A stretch of 33,389 nucleotides of DNA from Seminavis robusta (GCA_903772945.1 CAICTM010001236.1:1-33389); one strand, 5' to 3'. Counted from the first letter of the stretch, positions 17,456-28,483 are shown. Notes: generated by a model not told the origin, from the sequence alone. Numbers and translations: made by a program.

Positions 17456-20000
17456 GGTGGGTGTTCGAGCTTTACTAAGAAGATGTTTGAGAGGGAAAGT
17501 GCTTTCTGGTAAGCGAGAATTCTGAATTGTGCGAGAAGAGAGACCGAGGAGGTCAGAAACATCCGCCCTCCCAGAATTCGGTTTTGGTGTCGACGAAGCA
17601 GGGTTCCCTTTTGGGTCATAGGGTCATCCAAGATGTCATAAATCCTAGGAATCGGAAGCGATGACCTTTTTGACTATTATATTCTTGACTACTGAAAAAC
17701 TACTGAAGCTGGTACTGGTATCATCGGAAGGCGCGCCACCAGTGCGCCACCTCACTTTGGTGTTCTAATCGGAATTGCGTGAAGAAGCTTTCTTCGTCCG
17801 GTATCAATTGTACGGAAGCAAACGAAGACCACCAAGATGGAGGGAGGACCAAAGATACCCCCTGTAGGTTTTATACGATGGTTTTGTACCGTGTATGCAA
17901 GATTGGGCTCGGTTGAAGTTGGATGATGGCCAGACATAGGGGATCGGAAAGTAGTGGCTCTTGATCAGATCTCAATTAAGGGAATTTTGGGAGAGCCTGT
18001 GGCAAGTAGCGGGAGACGAAGTCCGGATGGCCATCAAGGGTTCCTGAGATCCTGAGATGTGCAAATAAATAAAGAGGGAGAGCTTTGAAGGGTGTGATAC
18101 TGGACTGGCTTAGCTTCTACCACTCTGAGTGGCTACTACGGAGTAATCACTACAGCTCTCAGTACTCAGTAGGTCAATAGACTCTCAATAGTGCTCTTCT
18201 GCCCATAAACCAATGGAAGAAGCAAGAAAGTCAGAAAGTCCTTTCTTTCTCAGAAATGAAGAGGCAGTAGTCCCCACCTTCTGCTATCAAGGATTGGCGT
18301 TCTTGTGAGATCTCAGCATCCAAAAGGAGTAGTGAAGTGTGCGTCCGACTTTAACTATCCAATACGAAGTCGCGCTTTGAACAAGAAGAGCGGCTGGACC
18401 AGTCCACACGTCCACACTACTAGCTAGCTAGCACACATACCACACGGAAAAAGATTGCTTTGGCAGCCTATTCGGGGTTGTCCAAATCTCTGATCTATTC
18501 GGGGTCGTCAAAAGTAGTTTCCATCAGAGCATGTGGAATGTGGATTGACACCTTTTCACCTACAAATTCCTCAACCAAAAGAGAAATTTGTTTTTGGTTT
18601 TCTAAAGATGAAAAGTATACTAGTACGTACCTACCTCGAGAAATGAGATTGAGAAGGCTCGAATGGATCTTCATATTCGTTTTCAGTTGTTAGTATCCAA
18701 AGGCGACGATAGTGAGCGAGAGCTGGCAACTCTTCCGTTTAGGCGTTCATCTGCACAGGTTTTGAGAGCTTTCTTTGTTGTTGGAAGAGTACCAGGTAGC
18801 TGGCTGCTACTGTCGGTGGTACAAGGAAGTTTTCTCGGTTTTAGCTAGTCCCGATTCTTCAAAATTTGCATCCATTGCAAGCTCCCAACAAGCAGCCAAC
18901 CAGGATCAGTAGGCCAGATTCTGGATTCGATTGGGCTGAAGTGGTGGTCATAGTACCGTACAGTAGCATGGTCTTTCTGCGAACCCTAGTGTCAAGCATG
19001 TAGTAGCAACCGGTACCGTAGCAGATTCGATTCATTAGAAACCAAGCTCAGTTTTCTAACAGAAGTCAGAGATCCGGAGCTGGAGCTCGCTCTGTGTACA
19101 TTTGAGTTGAAGCCAAGCAACTGCTGGCACTGTCTAGCTGCCGGTGGTCGGGAATAGGCCCACACTTTTTAAAGAAGTGTTGCCTAAAATTTATGAAGCT
19201 TCGTTGAGATCTTTCTGTCGTGGTCATGGCAACCAAGAAGCAAAGCGAGTCCCCAGCTTGTCTCTCCACTGCCATGGAACCCAGCCTTAAGCTACTAGCT
19301 AGCTAGTAGCTGCGAACTACGAAGCCCGCCTCGTTCAAGAAAGCAAGAGCAACAACAATGCGTGTGAGCGCTTGGCTGGCGCTCGGTCACACTTCGGAGA
19401 AAAGCAATCATTCCCATATGTACCGTACGTGGTCCTGTGTCTGTTCTCCATCCACACAAATAAATGATCAGCAGCGAAAAAGAAGTTCAACGCACGATAC
19501 GACCTCCCTCGCAGGGCAAGGATGAGAATCAGTCGTTGCCCATCGCCAAGCTTCCAAGTACACAGTCGTATCAAATGAATGAGTTCCACCGCCTCGTCTT
19601 AATAAGCGCGATAGAGCCTGCAGGCCATACTCTAGTAATCTGTATAGCTAAAGATTTCTAGCCAGTAACGGATAAGCCTCAACTCTAATGAAGGTATCCT
19701 GTCAGCGTGGAGCCACTCGATCGTCTCATTCACTCCACAAACTTTTGAATCGATCGAAAAAAGAGGCAACAATGGCGCTTTCCTCCTCTTTCGGCCACTA
19801 GCCAGCCTCTCTCCGTTACCTCATGTGCATCCTCTCATTGACTATCCTATGGCGCCGCTTTGGTGGTGAAATATTGAGGGCTTTCAGAGAAGAAAGAAGA
19901 AGAAGAGGTCGATTCAGTGCTCCGATTCACTCGCAAGATCTGGCTCTCACTCTCCGCCTCCACTCTCCGGCTCTCCACTCTCCTCCCAGCCTCCATTCAC
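17456..20000. other. Gene-poor intergenic region
   Basis: Its left end should hold the promoter of HSF copy 2. The rest has short ORFs without motifs (for example 18460-18693, 19335-19589). GCTA palindromes lie near 18418-18432 and at 19292-19311. I see no gene. Confidence 0.5.
19292..19311. repeat. 20-bp perfect palindrome of GCTA type
   Basis: GCTACTAGCTAGCTAGTAGC is identical to its own reverse complement. It is the longest perfect example of the GCTAGCTAG motif seen throughout the intergenic parts of this window. Confidence 0.85.
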
Positions 20001-20009
20001 TGACTCAAG

Positions 20010-20780
20010 ATGGACATCAAACGGACTGGTGACAGCCACTTGTTTTCTTTCTACCACCTTGACTTGAGTATCGATGAGGAGACCAAGCCAAAGCCTTCGC
20101 CTGCCACAACCAGAGCCATGGCTTCATTGCTGTCGAACCTGAATATGCTAGTGGAAGTGTGGATGAAGACTGCACTTTCCTGGAGATTCAAGAAGAACCA
20201 GTATCTGACTGTTGAGCAGGCAGGAAGGTTGGTACTCATCTGTCAGAGAAGGTGCTGACAAGGATTCCAGACTTGTCAGCTTTGGATTCTCACCCCTTTC
20301 AGGAAGAGAGCTTGTTATGAAAACTGACAGGGCATTGAGATTGTGTTCATTTTCCTGCTGGCCAGGGCCGCTTTGTTGAGCCAACAGGCCCAGGAGCAGA
20401 TCCAGGAGCAGAGTGGTTGTGGTGGCTGAACTTGTCTTACTCCGGTTGAGTGGCTCCAGTGAAGCCTCCTCTGCCTTGAAGAAGCCTCCACCTATGTCTA
20501 TTGCAGTCAAGCCTGTCCCTGCTGCTGTTGTTCCTGTCAAGAAAAGAAACCACACACAACAACAACGACGAGAAAGCAGTGGCACCTTGGAACCTTGGGA
20601 TGAAAGGAAGGAAGAGCTGATTTGGTGGAGTTGGTGGATTTGATTGGAAATCAGCAGATCAGCACTGGTCCACTGATACTGAGTACACCTATGAGATGTG
20701 GAGGATGAAGATTGAATATGCAATCCACAACAACAAACCTATCGGTGACAACCAACAAGGCAAATGGCAACAATCATAAG
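20010..20780 (+). other. Coding-like but broken stretch, unrecognised
   Basis: Short open pieces in different plus-strand frames read protein-like (an ATG frame at 20010-20258, then another frame with several stops, then a piece near 20670-20780 containing TYEMWRMKIEYAI). No single frame or clear intron set joins them. It may be a decayed gene or mobile-element fragment. I cannot name it. Confidence 0.2.
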
Positions 20781-20908
20781 GAGGTATGCTCCCACCAACA
20801 GCATAGCAGTGTAGTACCAAAATAATATACTCTTTCTATCTATTGACTTGACTTGACCTCCCTCGTCTAGCTAGCTAGCCGCATTGTAGTGTGTATGTAT
20901 TGCTTGCC

Positions 20909-20998
20909 CATGGTATGACTGTGACAGCTACTGGTTCTACTTCCTAGTCAAGAGCTAGCAAATCTAGTAGACACAGTAGCTGTCACTGTCATACCATG
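20909..20998. repeat. Foldback hairpin, 25-bp arms, 40-nt loop
   Basis: Left arm 20909-20933 and right arm 20974-20998 are complementary at 24 of 25 positions. Beyond the arms TTGCCC and GGGCAA also match after a short insertion on the right side. GCTAGCTAGC lies about 30 bp upstream. Confidence 0.85.
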
Positions 20999-21181
20999 AT
21001 GGCACGGGCAACCTTGGCTTTGGCTTCTAGCTTGGCTACATCGAGTCATTGGCTTCACACGTAACAACTACAAGCAAACTATACTAGCTACCCTACTTGA
21101 GTACCTGTGGTTGTAGTATCAAATCAATAGTACTATAGAGTGTTAAAAGGCTACGATGAAATAAGCATGAGCGCCGATAAT

Positions 21182-22110
21182 CTACTTGCTGTTCGAGTCA
21201 TCTTCATCGCTATCCTCGTCCTCCTCGTCATCGCTATCCTCGTCCTCCTCGTCATCATCAGTAGTGTCGACATTGGTCAAGTCAACGGCATCAATCTTGC
21301 GAGGGCGGGTGAGGCATTTCCATAACCTCATCATCATCTCCGAGCCAGAATCAGAGCTTGAGGCCTCACCAGGCCGATGAAGGATGCAAAGCGTTTGAAG
21401 GGCTTGTTGACTCCTTCTTGCTGCCGTCATCTTGCTTGTCCTTCTTGCTGCCGTCACCGCTTGTCCTTCTTCGCCGCCATCCTTCTGATCATTCTTGGCC
21501 ACTGCCTTGATACGAAGAACAGTGTCTTCAGTATCGCCTGAAGCTCTGATTCGAACCACCAGTGTTTGGCCCTCAGCAGAACTGGCATGGGAATCAATGG
21601 GCCCTGCACCCAACGCTCCTCCTCGGGCTCCTTCTTGTTCTTGGCGTTGAAGGCTTCGATCTGTTCCTTAATCATGGCCACCAAGTCATCGGGAGGGGTT
21701 TCGCTAGCGTCACGGAAGGCAGAGGGGGCGGTTGCGATTTCTTCCGGTGGGAGGATTGAACCCTCAAGAACATGATACAGTCGCCTTCCCCGTCGTGGAC
21801 GAAGGTTTGAACCAGACGTTGCGCATGCTCTTCCAACTGGCCCCCTGATGTCACAACAGCATTGACCCACCACCCATGCTGAGCAAGAAGGGCGATGCTA
21901 TGCATGTTGAAACACTGGACCGTGATGGCTTCAACATCGTCAGAAGGGTCCTTGTCTGGAAGCTGGTACCAGGGAAGGACGGGTGGTTAAGCCGGGAGGC
22001 CAAGATACTTCTTGTTGAATGCTTGGTGGCAGACCAACGAAGGCATCACAATGGTGACAGCGTAGAGAACCTTCCCATTCTCGTCGTGTACAGCACTCGG
22101 GAATGCCAAG
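21182..22110 (-). pseudogene. Broken ORF with acidic C-terminus, unrecognised
   Basis: Coding-like sequence runs on the minus strand through several frames. One frame reads AVHDENGKVLYAVTIVMPSL, meets an in-frame TAA near 21990, then continues through ITVQCFNMHSIALLAQHGWW and TFVHDGEGDCIMFLRV. A second frame continues with LPPEEIATAPSAFRDAS and MIKEQIEAFNAKNKKEPEEE (about 21750-21590). A third ends in a long Asp/Glu/Ser tail (about 21280-21182). I count one stop and two or more frameshifts, so this is a pseudogene, or a gene whose introns I cannot place. The acidic tail is built by a 24-bp repeat (about 21206-21253). The family is unknown. Upstream are tandem repeats whose minus-strand reading contains repeated ATG codons. 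Confidence 0.45.
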
Positions 22111-22220
22111 CAGCGGCATCAACTTGGTGATGCATGTTCATGGCTCCCTTGATTCGGTAGTTGGATGCTCGAACTCAGCGAATTAGGGTCGGTCTCCACT
22201 GCGCTTGGGAAGAGATCGCT

Positions 22221-22415
22221 GGTGGTGTCGGTTGGCGGCAGCGGCTGGGCGGGAGAGGATCAGCCATGGTGGATCGGTCTTGGTGGCAGACGCTTGGTGG
22301 AAGAGGGATCGGCATGGTGGTGTCGGTCTTGGCGGCAAGGCTGGGCGGGAGAGGGATAGCCATGGTGGAATCGGTCTTGGCAGCTTGGTGGAAGAGGATC
22401 GGCCATGGTGGAATC
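22221..22415. repeat. 48-bp tandem repeat, about four copies
   Basis: The marker ATGGTGG recurs at 22266, 22314, 22362 and 22405 (spacing 48, 48 and 43 bp). Each unit contains TCGGTCTTGG-like and GG(C/T)GGGAGAGG-like parts. 48 bp is 16 codons, and on the minus strand the units read as repeats of MADPLPPS or MAIPLPPS, each beginning with ATG. Confidence 0.85.
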
Positions 22416-22419
22416 GATG

Positions 22420-23154
22420 GAAAAGAGGTAGACTTGAAAGGTCAAAGACTGAAGGGAAGCGTTGGTGTTCATGGTAGCTTGGAGAGAAGGATCGAAGAGA
22501 GAAAAGTGCAGAGCTTCGACTGTTGCTAGTGGATTGTAAAATAATGAGCTGGAGAATGAAGAAACGAAAGAGGATAGGAGAGGCTTCGGATTGAGTTTGT
22601 GCGTTGAGCCGTAGTCATCGATCCCATGATTGTCGCCTATAGTCAAGAGATCCAAATATCGATCCCGTGATTGCTGTCAATAGATAAGCATGCGTCTCTG
22701 AATTTTTGGATGATACTCAAGAGCAAAGTATCGATCCAAATGTCGATCCGTGATTTGCTGTCGATAGATAAAGAGCGTTGATGGCTCTGAGACATTCCGA
22801 TTGCATGATTCTCCGATTGGTTTGCCGCTACTCAAGAGCCAAACTATCGATCAGTGCATGCGTCTCCGACGGTGATTGGATGATACTCAAGCCCAAAAGA
22901 GTGCTCTTTCTATGATCGATGGCAATCTTGCCGGAACGATTTAAACAACCAAAGCCATCAATATGTCATTCCCTTTTCTTTGATATGCAAAGTATAGAAG
23001 CGTTGCATGTTGTAGCACGCACGAGTTACATCTTTCTCTTAGCTTGTCTAACACAAACTGTTGGCTCTTGTTGTTTGGATACATGTGCGATGCATGCATC
23101 AGTATTCCGAATGACGGCGGGAATGGGTTCTTTCAGTCCAGTTTGTTAAATCTT
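22420..23154. other. Repeat-rich spacer
   Basis: No gene seen. Most of 22618-22910 is taken up by degenerate repeats. A short plus-strand ORF at 22919-23149 has no motif. Confidence 0.5.
22618..22910. repeat. Degenerate ATCGATCC-containing repeats
   Basis: TCGATCC(C)(A/G)TGATT-like units start at 22618, 22659 and 22743. A longer pair, GCATGCGTCTC plus GGATGATACTCAAG, occurs at 22688/22708 and again at 22856/22878, about 168 bp apart. Confidence 0.7.
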
Positions 23155-26100
23155 CTAATAGTGGTGCTTTAAGTTAAGACGTTCCAACAAGAGACAACTC
23201 CAACCGACAGATCTGTTCCAAGATGTTCGACAGACGCCGATAGATAGATAGAGAGATTCCTCACTCCTCGATTGATGGCACCACATGCACACACAGTCAG
23301 CCATGCCACTCCTCTTCTCAAAGCAATCAACCACCATGGCCGAATTCGCCTTCCGTTCAGGTATGCGGCCGTCTACTTGCTCTTTGGAGGAGCTTTCTTG
23401 GTTGCTGCTCTCTTCTTCTTTGTTGCTGTCTTTCCTTTTGTCGGATTCTTGCGTTTCGTGGTCTTCTTCTTCGGATCGGCTGCCTTTCGGCTGCTCTGGT
23501 TGCGTCTTCCAGCCTCTTCTGTGCTTTCTCAATGGCTTCTTCCTGCTCTCTTTCTTCCTCCTCTTGACCAGTGCCTGCAACCTTCTAGCTTCCTCCGGTG
23601 ACATGTGTTTCTGTGCAAGATCCAACAATGATGGTATGTTGACCTGGAGTGGTGAAGAGCCAGGATTGATTCAATCTGCTGCCTCCTCGATCTGCCTTCA
23701 TCTCACTCTGTCGCACTTCCTCTTCACCCTTCTTCCTCGTAGGCCTCTTCTTCTCCATGTCAGCTTGTGCTGCCTTTACTCTCTCATCATTTTCAATTGC
23801 GTGTGCCTTTGAATGTTGTTGTCTTCTTCACGAAGTCGCGGACTGCTTTGAGCCGAACGTCATGCCGTTTCCCATCTTGATGGCCCTCTCGATTGGCTCC
23901 TCTGTGTGGCTCTTGAGTCCTCGGAATCGGCGCAAGTGTTCAAGGAAATGGGCCCATGTATGGACTTTCATGGTCACGGTTGGCATCAGGTTCATCCAGA
24001 GCTCCACTGCGTCCCGGACAATCCTGTCGGCATCATCAAGATCTCCATCCGTCAAGCTGCCGTATGGTTGGTACGCATAGTGGGCCATGACATCCATGTA
24101 CTGAAGGAGTCTTGCAAACGCCAAAAGGAAGACATCAATCTCCTCTTCATCGGCTCTCTTGGCTCTCTCCTCTTCAGGAAGTGCACTCAAGTATTCCATC
24201 GCCACTATCTTCACATCGGCCATTATCTCGGTGGCGTGTCTCATTAGCCTCCGACACTCGTTGCCTTCCATATTACCTCCATGATACGAGGACGCCTTCA
24301 CGTTGTAATTTTTCCTGAGTGTCTTCTCAATGGTAAGCCACAAGTCTTCAGTTTGCTTTCCGTACTCCTTCTGTTTTTGCATTTTGGTAAGCTTGCTGCT
24401 CAAAGTCCTCAATGTTGATTTTGCTTCGTCGTGTTTCTCCTTTGCTGCCTCCAGATCCTTCCTGGTCTGTGGTGCAGCTCCTTGCAGAAGAAGAATTGCT
24501 CCTGTTCATCGTCATCTTCAAAGGCTCACCTCTACCAAGATACTCAAGGTCTTCTTCCATTCCTTTGAGTTGCTCCTCCAAATCCAATGTCGTCTGCTTC
24601 GTTTCTTCGACCAGTCGCTCGAATGCGGTCTTCTTGTCTCGAGCCAGCAGCAGCTCAAGAGGGATTGATTGGATTCGGTGGCTGAGAAACTTTTGGAAGT
24701 GATCGAACACATTGTTCGCATGCAAGACTATTCCGTGGAGAGGGCAGAAAATGAAGTTGCTTGGCTCTATATCCAGCAAGGGGGCATGGACTATGCCGTT
24801 GGCTTCGTCTGCATCATTCCTCTTCAACTTGCCACACTCCAGCAACTCTAAGTGTTCCTTCATCTTTGCAAGAGTCCATGGTTCCACAATATCAAGCGGG
24901 TGGTATTTTCCTCCCTGTTGAAACCTGTGCCGCCTGCTTTTGCACCAAGGACAGTGGCAGGTCGACATGCCAGGCTTTCCAAGGGCTTCCGACACCCACT
25001 TCAAGTCGCCTTGGCCCAAGATAATCAAGTGAAGGATTCCGAGAGTCGCTATGGCTTTGATTGCTCCGTTGATATTTGAGATGACTTTGCTGGCGTCCAA
25101 GACTTCTCGGCTGTCCTTTCTACAGTCAACATGACCTACCAAGTGGTCGACTTCATCGATGACCTTGCCGCCTCCAATGAACCGGAGACCAAGAGTCACT
25201 CTCATGGCCCCTTGCCCATGGTCGGCTGTTATCATGGCATGCATCTCGTCTTCTTGAAGCGACTCTCTCTTCTGCTTCTCTTCGGCGACTACATCTTGGC
25301 ATGGAAGACACCAAGCATTGCGCTTTACACCGTCCTCTTCAAATTCTGTGAAGATTGGGGAGATGTTTGGCGTTGCCTCAAGTGCGCGGATAGCTCTCTC
25401 TGACTGAAAAGGATTACATTTCTCTGCATTGAGGTAAGGTCTTATGGTGCGCATTGTTTCATATGTGAGGTTGGCTTTCCTCATCATCGACATCTGAAGG
25501 TATGGATCCATCTTCTTCTGTCTAAATTCCAGCGTAGTTCGGCAGACGTCGTGGAATGATTGCTCGTGATGGTATCGAGCAAGCTTGATCAAGGCAAAGC
25601 CGGCATCATCGCCAGCCATGTCGCTGCCTATGGACGCTTCAAGGAGTCGAGGGTACCACTGCTTCCCATTGTGCAAGAACGTCTTGAGGTTGTTGGAAGG
25701 AATGATTGCAACAAGTCGACGGCCATGGCCTTTGCCTGCTCCCCACCATACTTGGGAAGCTGAAACAGGCCAGCCATCCATCTGTGTCATTTTCGATCTT
25801 CAGTGCTATCTGGACAACACTCTGGATAGCTCTCTTGTTTGGTGGGAGACAGAACTTATTAAGAGCAGGTTCGTGCCTGCTGCAGTCTACTTGTGCTAAT
25901 GGATTTTCTTTATCTAACATCTCGTAATGCTCCTTATGCTTTTCTTTCTGCAGTTCGATACCCCGCCGCCGGATCGGTCTCTGAGTGTGTCGAGGACATC
26001 ATTTTCTTCCTTCTCAATAAAGAAGTCAGGGCTATTGAGGAACTCTGGGTTCACAAGTCCATCAAAGATGGCAAAGAGATCGCTGTTTGATGGATCTCCC

Positions 26101-26640
26101 AAGATGGATTCCGGTTTCTTCTTCCGTCTCCTCGCTCGGTTCGGTTATCGTTCTCGTCCGTATCGAAGTTGGTTGGTCACAGTCCTAGGCTGCTGCTGTG
26201 TGGGTCTCTGTGTGTCGCAGTTGTGGTTGTTATGTCAGTGCATTGGGGCGGTTGTTGTGTTGTTCTTTCTTCTCTTCGGTCTCACTACCTCACGAACCTC
26301 ATGCAGCCTCATCACACGGTCTGCCGGTTGGCCCAGGTGTTGTATTGCCTCTGGAAGTATGCATTCTCTGCTTTTCGGTTGGCGGCGGCTTCGTTGATCG
26401 GTTTGTCCTTCTGTTCCCTGTCTCCACACAAATGAAGAAGACCTTCTTCCTCATCACTGACTAAATTGACTGTCTCCTCTGTGAGATCTTTCTATGCTCC
26501 AGCTTGATCTTGGTGATAGGTGAGTACTTGGCTCTGTCTTCATCACATGCATCCAATTCGCGGTTGAGATATTGCACTTCGACTCTAACATAGTCTTCTT
26601 CAGAGCTCCATCTCCATTGCCATGTCCAGCTTCTGATTCA
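23155..26640 (-). pseudogene. Decayed transposon protein, probable DDE/RNase-H-fold transposase
   Basis: Long coding-like sequence broken by at least seven stops or frameshifts (stops near 26465, 26310 and 23828; shifts near 25960, 25770-25700, 24350-24410 and 23640). The longest frame (25790 to 24348, 480 aa) has MITADHGQG (candidate Asp190), LGQGDLKWVSEALGK (candidate Asp262), CHCPWC (278-283), CPLHGIVLH (349-357) and a coiled coil (about 385-415). The next frame (24412 to 23828) has YHGGNMEGN, then KVHTWAHFLEH with His151 and His155, and TEEPIE with candidate Glu171/172. The order D, D, CxxC, HxxxH, E matches the catalytic plan with inserted zinc ligands known for several cut-and-paste transposase superfamilies. 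The C-terminus is Lys/Glu/Ser-rich. The superfamily is unassigned, and the 5' end is uncertain. Confidence 0.55.
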
Positions 26641-26998
26641 CACGTTGAGCCAATACTTGAGAGGTATGAAAAAGCCATGCATACTGCATTCCGCTTCAGC
26701 ATGGGAATGAGGGCCTCCCGATCCGTTGTCATTCTCTGTCCTAGGCATTCTGGCTATGCTACTGTCGACAAGCCTAACAAAGTGTTGCCCGTTTTGGATC
26801 CAGTTCAAGCAGAGGCTCAGGGACCATGCGATGGATGTGCAGAGTTCCCTTTGGTATGATGTTGCATTGCCTCTGGTCGACTCCATGGCTGTTGATGGGG
26901 GTGGAGGTACCTTTTCAATTGGTTTGCCTCGATCCACAACGACCTTCACATCTAAACTTCACCCATAAACTCGAAAGATGTGAGACAAATGTGCCCGG
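26641..26998. other. Spacer between transposase remnant and CRN-like gene
   Basis: 358 bp. A minus-strand ORF covers 26638-26949 but starts with GTG and its reading does not join smoothly to the remnant, so I leave it unassigned. It may hold the original 5' end or shared promoter of both divergent genes. Confidence 0.35.
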
Positions 26999-28483
26999 GT
27001 GACATGTTTTTACTATACAAATTATCAACTAACAAAGTTTCCCGCGTTTGCGCGCTTTTACACGAGGCAGACTGACGATTCGACTGTGAGTACCTATTGT
27101 CCGCTGACGCAGCCACGCAATTGCTTCCATTGGGACCTTTGCCACCACCATGATGTCTGCTCCGGTTCGAAGAAACCGAAGATCGAACAAGAATCGCAAT
27201 CGCCGCTTTCATTTCAGTCCGATGGTATAACACCTAGGAAAGCTCATTTGAAGCGGGATGAGACGGTTGACGAAATCTACGAAAAGGCGCTGGTGCATCA
27301 ACATGTTGTGGTCGGTTCTCCGCCATCGTCGGGAAAGACTTCGCTGTTACAGCTCTTGAAACTCAAGTTGAGAGGACTCGCTAACGATCCAACGCCAGCG
27401 AGAATCAACATGACCTCCGACAGATCGGTCGAGGAACTCATGGACGACCTAAGAGATTATGGAATCACAAAGAAGGTGAAGGATCTAGAAAAAGTTAAAA
27501 ACACCTGGATACTTATCGACGATGCGCAAAATGCATTTGACGAGAAGTTCAATCCTTTTTGGGAGTTTCTGGTAAAGCATGTCGCTTCCGTCGACGAACT
27601 CAAAGAGGAGTTGATAGTGGTGATTGCTTCAACGTACGATCTAAACACACCAAAGTCTCCAGTGAACTTTGCCGACCTCCACCACATCGAACCTAACGCA
27701 ACAGAGGCCGAGGCCCGGGAGCTTTTTAACATATGTGCGGAGGATATAAACTGCCGGCATATGAGCCGTTTCTGCGAGACTCTCATCGACATCAGCAGAC
27801 TTGCTAGTGAAGACAAATCAAGCTTGTCTCCGCCGGATCCTCCTCTCTACCACCTTGGGGTTATAATGGCGGGACTACGTGTGCTCAAGGACAACAAGAA
27901 AGATCAGCGTCTCCGGGTGCTGAGCGAGGACGATATGCTCCAAGAAATTCGTTGTTCGAACATGATGAATCATTTGAACCGCTGCTTCCCAGAGAGGCTC
28001 AATGATCTCGTCAAGCGTTCAGTGGAGTCGATCTCAGCCAGGCGCTTGCGTGATGCCGCCAAAGACGGATTTCCCAAAGAAGCCGCTTTCCAACATCTCT
28101 TCTGTGAAGCAATGTCCAAGCTTTTGCCAATCCAACATTCGGTCATTCCTGAATTGAACACATTTGCGAAGAATTCAGATTTAGATGTGGTAACAGGTGA
28201 ATTGGACTTCTATATCAATGGTTCATTGAAGTGGGTTTTGGAATTGTTACGGAATGGGAATAAAATCGGGGAACATCTCCAGCGCTTTGACCCTGCACAA
28301 GGAAAGTACCGACAGGTTGACTTCAATGATTACCTTGTTGTTGACTGTCGTTCAGCGAGGCAAGGAGTTGTCCATGGAGCTGGAGCTGCAGATCGATGCA
28401 CGTTGTTCTTTGCCGACGACTTCAAGACTTGCGTGTGCCAGATGCGGATGAAGGAGGAAATAGAGATAACTCTTAGTAACTAG
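26999..28483 (+). CDS. Crinkler (CRN)-like P-loop NTPase plus REase-fold nuclease
   Basis: Walker A is visible as GSPPSSGKTS (106-115) and Walker B as ILIDD (171-175), followed by an AAA/STAND-like ATPase region (to about 300). The C-terminal part has the shape of a restriction-endonuclease-fold domain: a helix with Glu (about 361-373), GELDFYI (Asp403), WVLELLRNG (Glu415) and GEHLQRF (427-430). NTPase plus REase-like nuclease is the core plan of CRN-type proteins, some of which act as secreted effectors and others as transposon-linked proteins; here no secretion signal is visible. No ATG lies in frame before residue 138. The frame opens after a TGA at 26981 and begins with GTG, so the 5' end is in an upstream exon, truncated, or mis-placed. 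A possible in-frame 87-bp intron (27086-27172, GTGAGT...AG) would remove residues 30-58. It is divergent from the decayed transposase on the left. Confidence 0.75.
   Translation: MTCFYYTNYQLTKFPAFARFYTRQTDDSTVSTYCPLTQPRNCFHWDLCHHHDVCSGSKKPKIEQESQSPLSFQSDGITPRKAHLKRDETVDEIYEKALVHQHVVVGSPPSSGKTSLLQLLKLKLRGLANDPTPARINMTSDRSVEELMDDLRDYGITKKVKDLEKVKNTWILIDDAQNAFDEKFNPFWEFLVKHVASVDELKEELIVVIASTYDLNTPKSPVNFADLHHIEPNATEAEARELFNICAEDINCRHMSRFCETLIDISRLASEDKSSLSPPDPPLYHLGVIMAGLRVLKDNKKDQRLRVLSEDDMLQEIRCSNMMNHLNRCFPERLNDLVKRSVESISARRLRDAAKDGFPKEAAFQHLFCEAMSKLLPIQHSVIPELNTFAKNSDLDVVTGELDFYINGSLKWVLELLRNGNKIGEHLQRFDPAQGKYRQVDFNDYLVVDCRSARQGVVHGAGAADRCTLFFADDFKTCVCQMRMKEEIEITLSN

Noticed and set aside
20148..20723. 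191-aa minus-strand ORF
   Set aside because: It begins with TTG and has no internal ATG. Its composition is low-complexity, and it overlaps coding-like plus-strand fragments.
24348..24412. Programmed frameshift between the two halves of the transposase
   Set aside because: The same protein has many other stops and shifts, so random decay explains this one. No slippery site or pseudoknot was recognised.
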